From: Acanthosepion lycidas
Taxonomy: Eukaryota; Mollusca; Cephalopoda; Sepiida; Sepiidae
Length of the DNA: 64,000 nt
NCBI GenBank assembly: GCA_963932145.1
Contig: CAWVQA010000086.1
Span: 77,780-141,779, forward strand
Reading direction: 5' to 3'
Shown in pieces: positions 40,362 to 56,600 of the stretch (its first letter is position 1; every line of letters begins with the position of its first letter). Below the pieces are notes generated by a model, which searched no databases, was not told the origin of the DNA, and worked only from the letters and a program-made list of their open reading frames with translations. The position numbers were made by a program, and so were the translations under genes.

Positions 40362-43300
40362 ATTTAAAAACTAACGTTGAAAAAGTAGTGAAAAAAGCTA
40401 GATTTTTGCATGTAAATCGCTATGTAATTAAAAGTTGTGTAAAACATAAAATCTTAAATATAATTTTGTCAAAACTTCTGAAACTAGTTAAAATCAATAA
40501 GTTTTGATTGATTTCATATCGATTTTCAATAGTTTCATTGTTTTTCTAAAGTTTTCAAAGAGTTATTTATATTTACAAACTAGCGTTAAAAAGTAGTCAA
40601 AAACAGCTTGATTTTGCATGTAAATCGCTATGTAATTAAAAGTTGTGTAAAACATAAAATCTTAAATAAACCTTTGTCAAAACTTCTGAAACTAGTTAAA
40701 ATCAATAAGTTTTGATTGATTCCATATCGATTTTCAATAATTTCATTGTTTTTGTAATGTTTTCAAAGAGTTATTTATATTTACAGACTAGCGTTAAAAA
40801 GTAGTGAAAAAAGCTAGATTTTGCATGTAAATCTCTATGTAATTAAAAGTTGTGTAAAACATAAAATCTTAAATATAACTTTGTCAAAACTTCTGAAACT
40901 AGTTAAAATCAATAAGTTTTGATTGATTTCATATCGATTTTCAATAATTTCATTGTTTTTCTAAAGTTTTCAAACAGTTATTTATATTTACAAACTAGCC
41001 TTAAAAAGTAGTCAAAACAGCTTGATTTTGCAAGTAAATCGCTATGTAATTAAAAGTTGTGTTAAACATAAAATCTTAAATAAAACTTTGTCAAAACTTC
41101 TGAAACTAGTTAAAATCAATAAGTTTTGATTGGTTTCATATCGATTTTCAATAATTTCATTGTTTTTCTAATGTTTTCAAAGAGTTATTGATATTTACAA
41201 ACTAACGTTGAAAAAGTAGTGAAAAAAGCTAGATTTTGCATGTAAATCGCTATGTAATTAAAACTTGTGTAAAACATAAAATCTTAAATATAACTTTGTC
41301 AAAACTTCTGAAACTAGTTAAAATCAATAAGTTTTGATTGATTACATATCGATTTTCAATAATTTCATTGTTTTTCTAATGTTTTCAAAGAGTTATTGAT
41401 ATTTACAAACTAGCGTTAAAAAGTAGTGAAAAAAGCTAGATTTTGCATGTAAATCGCTATGTAATTAAAAGTTGTGTAAAACATAAAATCTTAAATATAA
41501 CTTTGTCAAAACTTCTGAAACTAGTTAAAATCAATAAGTTTTGATTGATTCCATATCGATTTTCAATAATTTCATTGTTTTTGTAATGTTTTCAAAGAGT
41601 TATTGATATTTACAAACTAGCGTTAAAAAGTAGTCAAAAACAGCTTGATTTTGCATGTAAATCGCTATGTAATTAAAAGTTGTGTAAAACATAAAATCTA
41701 AAACAAAACTTTGTCAAAACTTCTGAAACTAGTTATAATCAATAAGTTTTGATTGATTCCATATCGATTTTCAATAATTTCATTGTTTTTCTAATGTTTT
41801 CAAAGAGTTATTGATATTTACAAACTAGCGTTAAAAAGTAGTGAAAAAAGCTAGATTTTGCATGTAAATCTCTATGTAATTAAAAGTTGTGTAAAACATA
41901 AAATCTTAAATATAACTTTGTCAAAACTTCTGAAACTAGTTAAAATCAATAAGTTTTGATTGATTCCATATAGATTTTCAATAATTTCATTGTTTTTCTA
42001 ATGTTTTCAAAGTGTTATTGATATTTACAAACTAACGTTAAAAAAGTAGTGAAAAAAGCTAAATTTTGCATGTAAATCGCTATATAATTAAAAGTTGTGT
42101 AAAACATAAAATCTTAAATATAACTTTGTTAAAACTTCTGAAACTAGTTAAAATCAATAAGTTTTGATTGATTTCATATCGATTTTCAATAATTTCATTG
42201 TTTTTCTAATGTTTTCAAAGAGTTATTGATATTTACAAACTAACGTTGAAAAAGTAGTGAAAAAAGCTAGATTTTGCATGTAAATCGCTATGTAATTAAA
42301 AGTTTTGCAAAACATAAAATCTTAAATATAACTTTGTTAAAACTTCTGAAACTACTTAAAATCAATAAGTTTTGATTGATTTCGTATCGATTTTCAATAA
42401 TTTCATTGTTTTTGTAATGTTTTCAAAGAGTTATTGATATTTACAAACTAGCCTTAAAAAGTAGTCAAAAACAGCTTGATTTTGCATGTAAATCGCTATG
42501 TAATTAAAAGTTGTGTAAAACATAAAATCTTAAATAAAACTTTGTCAAATCTTCTGAAACTAGTTAAAATCAATAAGTTTTGATTGATTCCATATAGATT
42601 TTCAATAATTTCATTGTTTTTCTAATGTTTTCAAAGTGTTATTGATATTTACAAACTAACGTTGAAAAAGTAGTGAAAAAAGCTAGATTTTGCATGTAAA
42701 TCGCTATGTAATTAAAAGTTGTGTAAAACATAAAATCTTAAATATAACTTTGTCAAAACTTCTGAAACTAGTTAAAATCAATAAGTTTTGATTGATTACA
42801 TATCGATTTTCAATAATTTCATTGTTTTTCTAATGTTTTCAAAGAGTTATTGATATTTACAAACTAGCGTTAAAAAGTAGTGAAAAAAGCTAGATTTTGC
42901 ATGTAAATCGCTATGTAATTAAAAGTTGTGTAAAACATAAAATCTAAAACAAAACTTTGTCAAATCTTCTGAAACTAGTTAAAATCAATAAGTTTTGATT
43001 GATTCCATATCGATTTTCAATAATTTCATTGTTTTTCTAATGTTTTCAAAGTGTTATTGATATTTACAAACTAGCGTTAAAAAGTAGTGAAAAAAGCTAG
43101 ATTTTGCATGTAAATCGCTATGTAACTAAAAGTTGTGTAAAACATAAAATCTTAAATATAACTTTGTCAAAACGTCTGAAACTAGTTAAAATCAATAAGT
43201 TTTGATTGATTTCATATCGATTTTCAATAATTTCATTGTTTTTCTAATGTTTTCAAAGAGTTATTGATATTTACAAACTAGCGTTAAAAAGTAGTGAAAA

Positions 43301-46300
43301 AAGCTAGATTTTGCATGTAAATCTCTATGTAATTAAAAGTTGTGTAAAACATAAAATCTTAAATATAACTTTGTCAAAACTTCTGAAACTAGTTAAAATC
43401 AATAAGTTTTGATTGATTACATATCGATTTTCAATAATTTCATTGTTTTTCTAATGTTTTCAAAGAGTTATTGATATTTACAAACTAGCGTTAAAAAGTA
43501 GTGAAAAAAGCTAGATTTTGCATGTAAAATGCAATGTAATTAAAAGTTGTGTAAAACATAAAATCTTAAATATGACTTTGTCGAAACTTCTGAAACTAGT
43601 TAAAATCAATAAGTTTTGATTGATTCCATATCGATTTTCAATAATTTCATTGTTTTTGTAATGTTTTCAAAGAGTTATTGATATTTACAAACTAGCGTTA
43701 AAAAGTAGTCAAAAACAGCTTGATTTTGCATGTAAATCGCTATGTAATTAAAAGTTGTGTAAAACATAAAATCTAAAACAAAACTTTGTCAAAACTTCTG
43801 AAACTAGTTATAATCAATAAGTTTTGATTGATTCCATATCGATTTTCAATAATTTCATTGTTTTTCTAATGTTTTCAAAGTGTTATTGATATTTACAAAC
43901 TAACGTTGAAAAATTAGTGAAAAAAGCTAGATTTTGCATGTAAATCGCTATGTAATTAAAAGTTGTGTAAAACATAAAATCTTAAATATAACTTTGTCAA
44001 AACTTCTGAAACTAGTTAAAATCAATAAGTTTTGATTGATTACATATCGATTTTCAAAAATTTCATTGTTTTTCTAATGTTTTCAAAGAGTTATTGATAT
44101 TTACAAACTAGCGTTAAAAAGTAGTGAAAAAAGCTAGATTTTGCATGTAAATCGCTATGTAATTAAAAGTTGTGTAAAACATAAAATCTTAAATATAACT
44201 TTGTCAAAACTTCTGAAACTAGTTAAAATCAATAAGTTTTGATTGATTTCATATCGATTTTCAATAATTTCATTGTTTTTCTAATGTTTTCAAAGAGTTA
44301 TTGATATTTACAAACTAGCGTTAAAAAGTAGTGAAAAAAGCTAGATTTTGCATGTAAATCTCTATGTAATTAAAAGTTGTGTAAAACATAAAATCTTAAA
44401 TATAACTTTGTCAAAACTTCTGAAACTAGTTAAAATCAATAAGTTTTGATTGATTTCATATCGATTTTCAATAATTTCATTGTTTTTCTAAAGTTTTCAA
44501 ACAGTTATTGATATTTACAAACTAGCCTTAAAAAGTAGTCAAAACAGCTTGATTTTGCAAGTAAATCGCTATCTAATTAAAAGTTGTGTTAAACATAAAA
44601 TCTTAAATAAAACTTTGTCAAAACTTCTGAAACTAGTTAAAATCAATAAGTTTTGATTGGTTTCATATCGATTTTCAATAATTTCATTGTTTTTCTAATG
44701 TTTTCAAAGAGTTATTGATATTTTCAATCTAGCGTTAAAAAGTAGTGAAAAAAGCTATATTTTGCATGTAAATCTCTATGTAATTAAAAGTTGTGTAAAA
44801 CATAAAATCTTAAATATAACTTTGTAAAACCTTCTGAAAATAGTTAAAATCAATAAGTTTTGATTGATTCCATATCGATTTTCAATAATTTCATTGTTTT
44901 TGTAATGTTTTCAAAGAGTTATTGATATTTACAAACTAGCGTTAAAAAGTAGTCAAAAACAGCTTGATTTTGCATGTAAATCGCTATGTAATTAAAAGTT
45001 GTGTAAAACATAAAATCTTAAATAAAACTTTGTCAAATCTTCTGAAACTAGTTAAAATCAATAAGTTTTGATTGATTCCATATAGATTTTCAATAATTTC
45101 ATTGTTTTTCTAATGTTTTCAAAGTGTTATTGATATTTACAAACTAACGTTGAAAAAGTAGTGAAAAAAGCTAGATTTTGCATGTAAATCGCTATGTAAC
45201 TAAAAGTTGTGTAAAACATAAAATCTTAAATATAACTTTGTCAAAACTTCTGAAACTAGTTAAAATCAATAAGTTTTGATTGATTACATATCGATTTTCA
45301 ATAATTTCATTGTTTTTCTAATGTTTTCAAAGAGTTATTGATATTTACAAATTAGCGTTAAAAAGTAGTGAAAAAAGCTAGATTTTGCATGTAAATCGCT
45401 ATGTAACTAAAAGTTGTGTAAAACATAAAATCTTAAATATAACTTTGTCAAAACTTCTGAAACTAGTTAAAATCAATAAGTTTTGATTGATTTCATATCG
45501 ATTTTCAATAATTTCATTGTTTTTCTAAAGTTTTCAAACAGTTACTGATATTTACAAACTAGCATTAAAAAGTAGTCAAAACAGCTTGATTTTGCAAGTA
45601 AATCTCTATGTAATTAAAAGTTGTGTAAAACAGAAAATCTTAAATAAAACTTTGTCAAATCTTCTGAAACTAGTTAAAATCAATAAGTTTTGATTGGTTT
45701 CATATCGATTTTCAATAATTTCATTGTTTTTGTAATGTTTTCAAAGAGTTATTGATATTTACAAACTAGCGTTAAAAAGTAGTGAAAAAAGCTAGATTTT
45801 GCATGTAAATCGCTATGTAATTAAAAGTTGTGTAAAACATAAAATCTTAAATATAACTTTGTCAAAACTTCTGAAACTAGTTAAAATCAATAAGTTTTGA
45901 TTGATTCCATATCGATTTTCAATAATTTCATTGTTTTTGTAATGTTTTCAAAGAGTTATTGATATTTACAAACTAGCGTTAAAAAGTAGTCAAAAACAGC
46001 TTGATTTTGCATGTAAATCGCTATGTAATTAAAAGTTGTGTAAAACATAAAATCTAAAACAAAACTTTGTCAAAACATCCGAAACTAGTTATAATCAATA
46101 AGTTTTGATTGATTACATATCGATTTTCAATAATTTTATTGTTTTTCTAATGTTTTCAAAGTGTTATTGATATTTACAACTAACGTTGAAAAAGTAGTGA
46201 AAAAAGCTAAATTTTGCATGTAAATCGCTATATAATTAAAAGTTGTGTAAAACATAAAATCTGAAATATAACTTTGTTAAAACTTCTGAAACTAGTTAAA

Positions 46301-49300
46301 ATCAATAAGTTTTGATTGATTACATATCGATTTTCAATAATTTCATTGTTTTTCTAATGTTTTGAAAGAGTTATTGATATTTACAAACTAGCGTTAAAAA
46401 GTAGTGAAAAAAGCTAGATTTTGCATGTAAATCGTAATGTAATTAAAAGTTGTGTAAAACATAAAATCTTAAATATAACTTTGTCAAAACTTCTGAAACT
46501 AGTTAAAATCAATAAGTTTTGATTGATTCCATATCGATTTTCAATAATTTCATTGTTTTTGTAATGTTTTCAAAGAGTTATTGATATTTACAAACTAGCA
46601 TTAAAAAGTAGTCAAAACAGCTTGATTTTGCATGTAAATCGCTATGTAATTAATGGTTGTGTTAAACATAAAATCTTACATATAACTTTGTCAAAACTTC
46701 TGAAACTAGTTAAAATCAATAAGTTTTGATTGATTCCATATCGATTTTCAATAATTTCATTGTTTTTGTAATGTTTTCAAAGAGTTATTGATATTTACAA
46801 ACTAGCGTTAAAAAGTAGTCAAAAACAGCTTGATTTTGCATGTAAATCGCTATGTAATTAAAAGTTGTGTAAAACATAAAATCTTAAATAAATCTTTGTC
46901 AAATCTTCTGAAACTAGTTAAAATCAACAAGTTTTGATTGATTCCATATAGATTTTCAATAATTTCATTGTTTTTCTAATGTTTTCAAAGTGTTATTGAT
47001 ATTTACAAACTAACGTTGAAAAAGTAGTGAAAAAAGCTAGATTTTGCATGTAAATCGCTATGTAATTAAAAGTTGTGTAAAACATAAAATCATAAATATA
47101 ACTTTGTCAAAACTTCTGAAACTAGTTAAAATCAATAAGTTTTGATTGATTACATATCGATTTTCAATAATTTCATTGTTTTTCTAATGTTTTCAAAGAG
47201 TTATTGATATTTACAAACTAGCGTTAAAAAGTAGTGAAAAAAGCTAGATTTTGCATGTAAATCGCTATGTAATTAAAAGTTGTGTAAAACATAAAATCTT
47301 AAATATAACTTTGTCAAAACTTCTGAAACTAGTTAAAATCAATAAGTTTTGATTGATTCCATATCGATTTTCAATAATTTCATTGTTTTTCTAATGTTTT
47401 CAAAGAGTTATTGATATTTACAAACTAGCGTTAAAAAGTAGTCAAAAACAGCTTGATTTTGCATGTAAATCGCTATGTAATTAAAAGTTGTGTAAAACAT
47501 AAAATCTTAAATAAAACTTTGTCAAATCTTCTGAAACTAGTTAAAATCAATAAGTTTTGATTGATTCCATATAGATTTTCAATAATTTCATTGTTTTTCT
47601 AATGTTTAAAAAGTGTTATTGATATTTACAAACTAACGTTGAAAAAGTAGTGAAAAAAGCTAGATTTTGCATGTAAATCGCTATGTAATTAAAAGTTGTG
47701 TAAAACATAAAATCTTAAATATAACTTTGTCAAACTTCTGAAACTAGTTAAAATCCATAAGTTTTGATTGATTACATATCGATTTTCAATAATTTCATTG
47801 TTTTTCTAATGTTTTCAAAGAGTTATTTATATTTACAAACTAGCGTTAAAAAGTAGTGAAAAAAGCTAGATTTTGCATGTAAATCGCTATGTAATTAAAA
47901 GTTGTGTAAAACATAAAATCTAAAACAAAACTTTGTCAAAACTTCTGAAACTAGTTAAAATCAATAAGTTTTGATTGATTCCATATCGATTTTCAATAAT
48001 TTCATTGTTTTTCTAATGTTTTCAAAGTGTTATTGATATTTACAAACTAACGTTGAAAAAGTAGTGAAAAAAGCTAAATTTTGCATGTAAATCGCTATAT
48101 AATTAAAAGTTGTGTAAAACATAAAATCTTAAATATAACTTTGTTAAAACTTCTGAAACTAGTTAAAATCAATAAGTTTTGATTGATTTCATATCGATTT
48201 TCAATAATTTCATTGTTTTTCTAATGTTTTCAAAGAGTTATTGATATTTACAAACTAGCATTAAAAAGTAGTGAAAAAAGCTAGATTTTGCATGTAAATC
48301 GCTATGTAACTAAAAGTTGTGTAAAACATAAAATCTTAAATATAACTTTGTCAAAACGTCTGAAACTAGTTAAAATCAATAAGTTTTGATTGATTTCATA
48401 TCGATTTTCAATAATTTCATTGTTTTTCTAATGTTTTCAAAGAGTTATTGATATTTACAAACTAGCGTTAAAAAGTAGTGAAAACAGCTTGATTTTGCAT
48501 GTAAATCGCTATGTAATTAAAAGTTGTGTAAAACATAAAATCTTAAATAAAACTTTGTCAAATCTTCTGAAACTAGTTAAAATCAATAAGTTTTGATTGA
48601 TTCCATATAGATTTTCAATAATTTCATTGTTTTTCTAATGTTTTCAAAGTGTTATTGATATTTACAAACTAACGTTGAAAAAGTAGTGAAAAAAGCTAGA
48701 TTTTGCATGTAAATCGCTATGTAATTAAAAGTTGTGTAAAACATAAAATCTTAAATATAACTTTGTCAAAACTTCTGAAACTAGTTAAAATCAATAAGTT
48801 CTGATTGATTTCATATCGATTTTCAATAATTTCATTGTTTTTCTAATGTTTTCAAAGAGTTATTGATATTTACACACTAGCGTTAAAAAGTAGTGAAAAA
48901 AGCTAGATTTTGCATGTAAATCGCTATGTAATTAAAAGTTGTGTAAAACATAAAATCTTAAATATAACTTTGTCAAAAGTTCTGAAACTAGTTAAAATCA
49001 ATAAGTTTTGATTGATTCCATATCGATTTTCAATAATTTCATTGTTTTTGTAATGTTTTCAAAGAGTTATTGATATTTACAAACTAGCGTTAAAAAGTAG
49101 TCAAAAACAGCTTGATTTTGCATGTAAATCGCTATGTAATTAAAAGTTGTGTAAAACATAAAATCTAAAACAAAACTTTGTCAAATCTTCTGAAACTAGT
49201 TAAAATCAATAAGTTTTGATTGATTCCATATAGATTTTCAATAATTTCATTGTTTTTCTAATGTTTTCAAAGAGTTATTGATATTTACAAACTAGCCTTA

Positions 49301-49364
49301 AAAAGTAATCAAAACAGCTTGATTTTGCATGTAAATCGCTATGTAATTAAAGGTTGTGTTAAAC

Positions 49365-52300
49365 ATAAAATCTTAAATAAAACTTTGTCAAATCTTCTGA
49401 AACTAGTTAAAATCAATAAGTTTTGATTGATTCCATATAGATTTTCAATAATTTCATTGTTTTTCTAATGTTTTCAAAGTGTTATTGATATTTACAAACT
49501 AACGTTGAAAAAGTAGTGAAAAAAGCTAGATTTTGCATGTAAATCGCTATGTAATTAAAAGTTGTGTAAAACATAAAATCATAAATATAACTTTGTCAAA
49601 ACTTCTGAAACTAGTTAAAATCAATAAGTTTTGATTGATTACATATCGATTTTCAATAATTTCATTGTTTTTCTAATGTTTTCAAAGAGTTATTGATATT
49701 TACAAACTAGCGTTAAAAAGTAGTGAAAAAAGCTAGATTTTGCATGTAAATCGCTATGTAATTAAAAGTTGTGTAAAACATAAAATCTTAAATATAACTT
49801 TGTCAAAACTTCTGAAACTAGTTAAAATCAATAAGTTTTGATTGATTCCATATCGATTTTCAATAATTTCATTGTTTTTGTAATGTTTTCAAAGAGTTAT
49901 TGATATTTACAAACTAGCGTTAAAAAGTAGTCAAAAACAGCTTGATTTTGCATGTAAATCGCTATGTAATTAAAAGTTGTGTAAAACATAAAATCTAAAA
50001 CAAAACTTTGTCAAAACTTCCGAAACTAGTTATAATCAAGAAGTTTTGATTGATTCCATATCGATTTTCAATAATTTTATTGTTTTTCTAATGTTTTCAA
50101 AGTGTTATTGATATTTACAAACGAACGTTTGAAAAAGTAGTGAAAAAAGCTAAATTTTGCATGTAAATCGCTATATAATTAAAAGTTGTGTAAAACATAA
50201 AATCTTAAATATAACTTTGTCAAAACTTCTGAAACTAGTTAAAATCAATAAGTTTTGATTGATTCCATATCGATTTTCAATAATTTCATTGTTTTTCTAA
50301 TGTTTTCAAAGAGTTATTGATATTTACAAACTAGCGTTAAAAAGTAGTCAAAAACAGCTTGATTTTGCATGTAAATCGCTATGTAATTAAAAGTTGTGTA
50401 AAACATAAAATCTTAAATAAAACTTTGTCAAATCTTCTGAAACTAGTTAAAATCAATAAGTTTTGATTGATTCCATATAGATTTTCAATAATTTCATTGT
50501 TTTTCTAATGTTTTCAAAGTGTTATTGATATTTACAAACTAACGTTGAAAAAGTAGTGAAAAAAGCTAGATTTTGCATGTAAATCGCTATGTAATTAAAA
50601 GTTGTGTAAAACATAAAATCTTAAATATAACTTTGTCAAAACTTCTGAAACTAGTTAAAATCAATAAGTTTTGATTGATTCCATATCGATTTTCAATAAT
50701 TTCATTGTTTTTGTAATGTTTTCAAAGAGTTATTCATATTTACAAACTAGCGTTAAAAAGTAGTCAAAAACAGCTTGATTTTGCATGTAAATCGCTATGT
50801 AATTAAAAGTTGTGTAAAACATAAAATCTTAAATAAAACTTTGTCAAATCTTCTGAAACTAGTTAAAATCAATAAGTTTTGATTGATTCCATATAGATTT
50901 TCAATAATTTCATTGTTTTTCTAATGTTTTCAAAGTGTTATTGATATTTACAAACTAACGTTGAAAATGTAGTGAAAAAAGCTAGATTTTGCATGTAAAT
51001 CGCTATGTAATTAAAAGTTGTGTAAAACATAAAATCATAAATATAACTTTGTCAAAACTTCTGAAACTAGTTAAAATCAATAAGTTTTGATTGATTACAT
51101 ATCGATTTTCAATAATTTCATTGTTTTTCTAATGTTTTCAAAGAGTTATTGATATTTACAAACTAGCGTTAAAAAGTAGTGAAAAAAGCTAGATTTTGCA
51201 TGTAAATCGCTATGTAATTAAAAGTTGTGTAAAACATAAAATCTTAAATATAACTTTGTCAAAACTTCTGAAACTAGTTAAAATCAATAAGTTTTGATTG
51301 ATTCCATATCGATTTTCAATAATTTCATTGTTTTTGTAATGTTTTCAAAGAGTTATTGATATTTACAAACTAGCGTTAAAAAGTAGTCAAAAACAGCTTG
51401 ATTTTGCATGTAAATCGCTATGTAATTAAAAGTTGTGTAAAACATAAAATCTAAAACAAAACTTTGTCAAAACTTCCGAAACTAGTTATAATCAAGAAGT
51501 TTTGATTGATTCCATATCGATTTTCAATAATTTTATTGTTTTTCTAATGTTTTCAAAGTGTTATTGATATTTACAAACGAACGTTCAAAAGTAGTGAAAA
51601 ATGCTAAATTTTGCATGTAAATCGCTATATAATTAAAAGTTGTGTAAAACATAAAATCTTAAATATAACTTTGTCAAAACTTCTGAAACTAGTTAAAATC
51701 AATAAGTTTTGATTGATTCCATATCGATTTTCAATAATTTCATTGTTTTTGTAATGTTTTCAAAGAGTTATTCATATTTACAAACTAGCGTTAAAAAGTA
51801 GTCAAAAACAGCTTGATTTTGCATGTAAATCGCTATGTAATTAAAAGTTGTGTAAAACATAAAATCTTAAATAAAACTTTGTCAAATCTTCTGAAACTAG
51901 TTAAAATCAATAAGTTTTGATTGATTCCATATAGATTTTCAATAATTTCATTGTTTTTCTAATGTTTTCAAAGTGTTATTGATATTTACAAACTAACGTT
52001 GAAAAAGTAGTGAAAAAAGCTAGATTTTGCATGTAAATCGCTATGTAATTAAAAGTTGTGTAAAACATAAAATCTTAAATATAACTTTGTCAAAACTTCT
52101 GAAACTAGTTAAAATCAATAAGTTTTGATTGATTCCATATCGATTTTCAATAATTCCATTGTTTTTGTAATGTTTTCTAAGAGTTATTCATATTTACAAA
52201 CTAGCGTTAAAAAGTAGAGAAAAAAGCTAGATTTTGCATGTAAATCGCTATGTAATTAAAAGTTGTGTAAAACATAAAATCTTAAATAAAACTTTGTCAA

Positions 52301-53635
52301 ATCTTCTGAAACTAGTTAAAATCAATAAGTTTTGATTGATTCCATATAGATTTTCAATAATTTCATTGTTTTTCTAATGTTTTCAAAGTGTTATTGATAT
52401 TTACAAACTAACGTTGAAAAAGTAGTGAAAAAAGCTAGATTTTGCATGTAAATCGCTATGTAATTAAAAGTTGTGTAAAACATAAAATCATAAATATAAC
52501 TTTGTCAAAACGTCTGAAACTAGTTAAAATCAATAAGTTTTGATTGATTACATATCGATTTTCAATAATTTCATTGTTTTTCTAATGTTTTCAAAGAGTT
52601 ATTGATATTTACAAACTAGCGTTAAAAAGTAGTGAAAAAAGCTAGATTTTGCATGTAAATCGCTATGTAATTAAAAGTTGTGTAAAACATAAAATCTTAA
52701 ATATAACTTTGTCAAAACTTCTGAAACTAGTTAAAATCAATAAGTTTTGATTGATTCCATATCGATTTTCAATAATTTCATTGTTTTTGTAATGTTTTCA
52801 AAGAGTTATTGATATTTACAAACTAGCGTTAAAAAGTAGTCAAAAACAGCTTGATTTTGCATGTAAATCGCTATGTAATTAAAAGTTGTGTAAAACATAA
52901 AATCTAAAACAAAACTTTGTCAAAACTTCCGAAACTAGTTATCATCAAGAAGTTTTGATTGATTCCATATCGATTTTCAATAATTTTATTGTTTTTCTAA
53001 TGTTTTCAAAGTGTTATTTATATTTACAAACTAACGTTGAAAAAGTAGTGAAAAAAGCTAGATTTTGCATGTAAATCGCTATGTAATTAAAAGTTGTGTA
53101 AAACATAAAATCATAAATATAACTTTGTCAAAACTTCTGAAACTAGTTAAAATCAATAAGTTTTGATTGATTACATATCGATTTTCAATAATTTCATTGT
53201 TTTTCTAATGTTTTCAAAGAGTTATTGATATTTACAAACTAGCGTTAAAAAGTAGTGAAAAAAGCTAGATTTTGCATGTAAATCACTATGTAATTAAAAG
53301 TTGTGTAAAACATAAAATCTTAAATATAACTTTGTCAAAACTTCTGAAACTAGTTAAAATCAATAAGTTTTGATTGATTCCATATCGATTTTCAATAATT
53401 TCATTGTTTTTGTAATGTTTTCAAAGAGTTATTGATATTTACAAACTAGCGTTAAAAAGTAGTCAAAAACAGCTTGATTTTGCATGTAAATCGCTATGTA
53501 ATTAAAAGTTGTGTAAAACATAAAATCTAAAACAAAACTTTGTCAAAACTTCCGAAACTAGTTATAATCAAGAAGTTTTGATTGATTCCATATCGATTTT
53601 CAATAATTTTATTGTTTTTCTAATGTTTTCAAAGT
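49365..53635 (-). repeat. Satellite B seven-monomer HOR, about three copies
   Basis: The variant ATCTAAAACAAAACTTTG recurs at 49995, 51451 and 52904 (spacing 1456 and 1453, seven monomers). Segment 49365-50295 matches about 50821-51748, including the markers TATAATCAAGAAG and ACAAACGAACGTT. The third repeat is altered (TATCATCAAGAAG, ACTAACGTTG). A further copy of the marker only 623 bp later, at 53527, shows an additional three-monomer duplication. Confidence 0.8.
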
Positions 53636-56600
53636 GTTATTTATATTTACAAACTAACGTTGAAAAAGTAGTGAAAAAAGCTAAATTTTGCATGTAAATC
53701 GCTATATAATTAAAAGTTGTGTAAAACATAAAATCTTAAATATAACTTTGTTAAAACTTCTGAAACTAGTTAAAATCAATAAGTTTTGATTGATTTCATA
53801 TCGATTTTCAATAATTTCATTGTTTTTCTAATGTTTTCAAAGAGTTATTGATATTTACAAACTAGCGTTAAAAAGTAGTGAAAAAAGCTAGATTTTGCAT
53901 GTAAATCGCTATGTAACTAAAAGTTGTGTAAAACATAAAATCTTAAATATAACTTTGTCAAAACTTCTGAAACTAGTTAAAATCAATAAGTTTTGATTGA
54001 TTTCATATCGATTTTCAATAATTTCATTGTTTTTGTAATGTTTTCAAAGAGTTATTGATATTTACAAACTAGCGTTAAAAAGTAGTCAAAAACAGCTTGA
54101 TTTTGCATGTAAATCGCTATGTAATTAAAAGTTGTGTAAAACATAAAATCTTAAATAAAACTTTGTCAAATCTTCTGAAACTAGTTAAAATCAATAAGTT
54201 TTGATTGATTCCATATAGATTTTCAATAATTTCATTGTTTTTCTAATGTTTTCAAAGTGTTATTGATATTTACAAACTAACGTTGAAAAAGTAGTGAAAA
54301 AAGCTAGATTTTGCATGTAAATCGCTATGTAATTAAAAGTTGTGTAAAACATAAAATCTTAAATATAACTTTGTCAAAACTTCTGAAACTAGTTAAAATC
54401 AATAAATTTTGATTGATTACATATCGATTTTCAATAATTTCATTGTTTTTCTAATGTTTTCTAAGAGTTATTGATATTTACAAACTAGCGTTAAAAAGTA
54501 GTGAAAAAAGCTAGATTTTGCATGTAAATCGCTATGTAATTAAAAGTTGTGTAAAACATAAAATCTTAAATATAACTTTGTCAAAACTTCTGAAACTAGT
54601 TAAAATCAATAAGTTTTGATTGATTACATATCGATTTTCAATAATTTCATTGTTTTTCTAATGTTTTCAAAGAGTTATTGATATTTTCAAACTAGCGTTA
54701 AAAAGTAGTGAAAAAAGCTAGATTTTGCATGTAAATAGCTATGTAATTTAAAGTTGTGTAAAACATAAAATCTTAAATATAACTTTGTTAAAAGTTCTGA
54801 AACTAGTTAAAATCAATAAGGTTTGATTGATTCCATATCGATTTTCAATAATTTCATTGTTTTTGTAATGTTTTCAAAGAGTTATTGATATTTACAAACT
54901 AGCGTTAAAAAGTAGTCAAAAACAGCTTGATTTTGCATGTAAATCGCTATGTAATTAAAAGTTGTGTAAAACATAAAATCTTAAATAAAACTTTGTCAAA
55001 TCTTCTGAAACTAGTTAAAATCAATAAGTTTTGATTGATTCCATATAGATTTTCAATAATTTCATTGTTTTTCTAATGTTTTAAAAGTGTTATTGATATT
55101 TACAAACTAACGTTGAAAAAGTAGTGAAAAAAGCTAGATTTTGCATGTAAATCGCTATGTAATTAAAAGTTGTGTAAAACATAAAATCTTAAATATAACT
55201 TTGTCAAAACTTCTGAAACTAGTTAAAATCAATAAGTTTTGATTGATTCCATATCGATTTTCAATAATTTCATTGTTTTTGTAATGTTTTCAAAGAGTTA
55301 TTGATATTTACAAACTAGCGTTAAAAAGTAGTCAAAAACAGCTTGATTTTGCATGTAAATCGCTATGTAATTAAAAGTTGTGTAAAACATAAAATCTTAA
55401 ATATAACTTTGTCAAAACTTCTGAAACTAGTTAAAATCAATAAGTTTTGATTGATTCCATATCGATTTTCAATAATTCCATTGTTTTTGTAATGTTTTCT
55501 AAGAGTTATTCATATTTACAAACTAGCGTTAAAAAGTAGAGAAAAAAGCTAGATTTTGCATGTAAATCGCTATGTAATTAAAAGTTGTGTAAAACATAAA
55601 ATCTTAAATAAAACTTTGTCAAATCTTCTGAAACTAGTTAAAATCAATAAGTTTTGATTGATTCCATATAGATTTTCAATAATTTCATTGTTTTTCTAAT
55701 GTTTTCAAAGTGTTATTGATATTTACAAACTAACGTTGAAAAAGTAGTGAAAAAAGCTAGATTTTGCATGTAAATCGCTATGTAATTAAAAGTTGTGTAA
55801 AACATAAAATCATAAATATAACTTTGTCAAAACGTCTGAAACTAGTTAAAATCAATAAGTTTTGATTGATTACATATCGATTTTCAATAATTTCATTGTT
55901 TTTCTAATGTTTTCAAAGAGTTATTGATATTTACAAACTAGCGTTAAAAAGTAGTGAAAAAAGCTAGATTTTGCATGTAAATCGCTATGTAATTAAAAGT
56001 TGTGTAAAACATAAAATCTTAAATATAACTTTGTCAAAACTTCTGAAACTAGTTAAAATCAATAAGTTTTGATTGATTCCATATCGATTTTCAATAATTT
56101 CATTGTTTTTGTAATGTTTTCAAAGAGTTATTGATATTTACAAACTAGCGTTAAAAAGTAGTCAAAAACAGCTTGATTTTGCATGTAAATCGCTATGTAA
56201 TTAAAAGTTGTGTAAAACATAAAATCTAAAACAAAACTTTGTCAAAACTTCCGAAACTAGTTATCATCAAGAAGTTTTGATTGATTCCATATCGATTTTC
56301 AATAATTTTATTGTTTTTCTAATGTTTTCAAAGTGTTATTTATATTTACAAACTAACGTTGAAAAAGTAGTGAAAAAAGCTAGATTTTGCATGTAAATCG
56401 CTATGTAATTAAAAGTTGTGTAAAACATAAAATCATAAATATAACTTTGTCAAAACTTCTGAAACTAGTTAAAATCAATAAGTTTTGATTGATTACATAT
56501 CGATTTTCAATAATTTCATTGTTTTTCTAATGTTTTCAAAGAGTTATTGATATTTACAAACTAGCGTTAAAAAGTAGTGAAAAAAGCTAGATTTTGCATG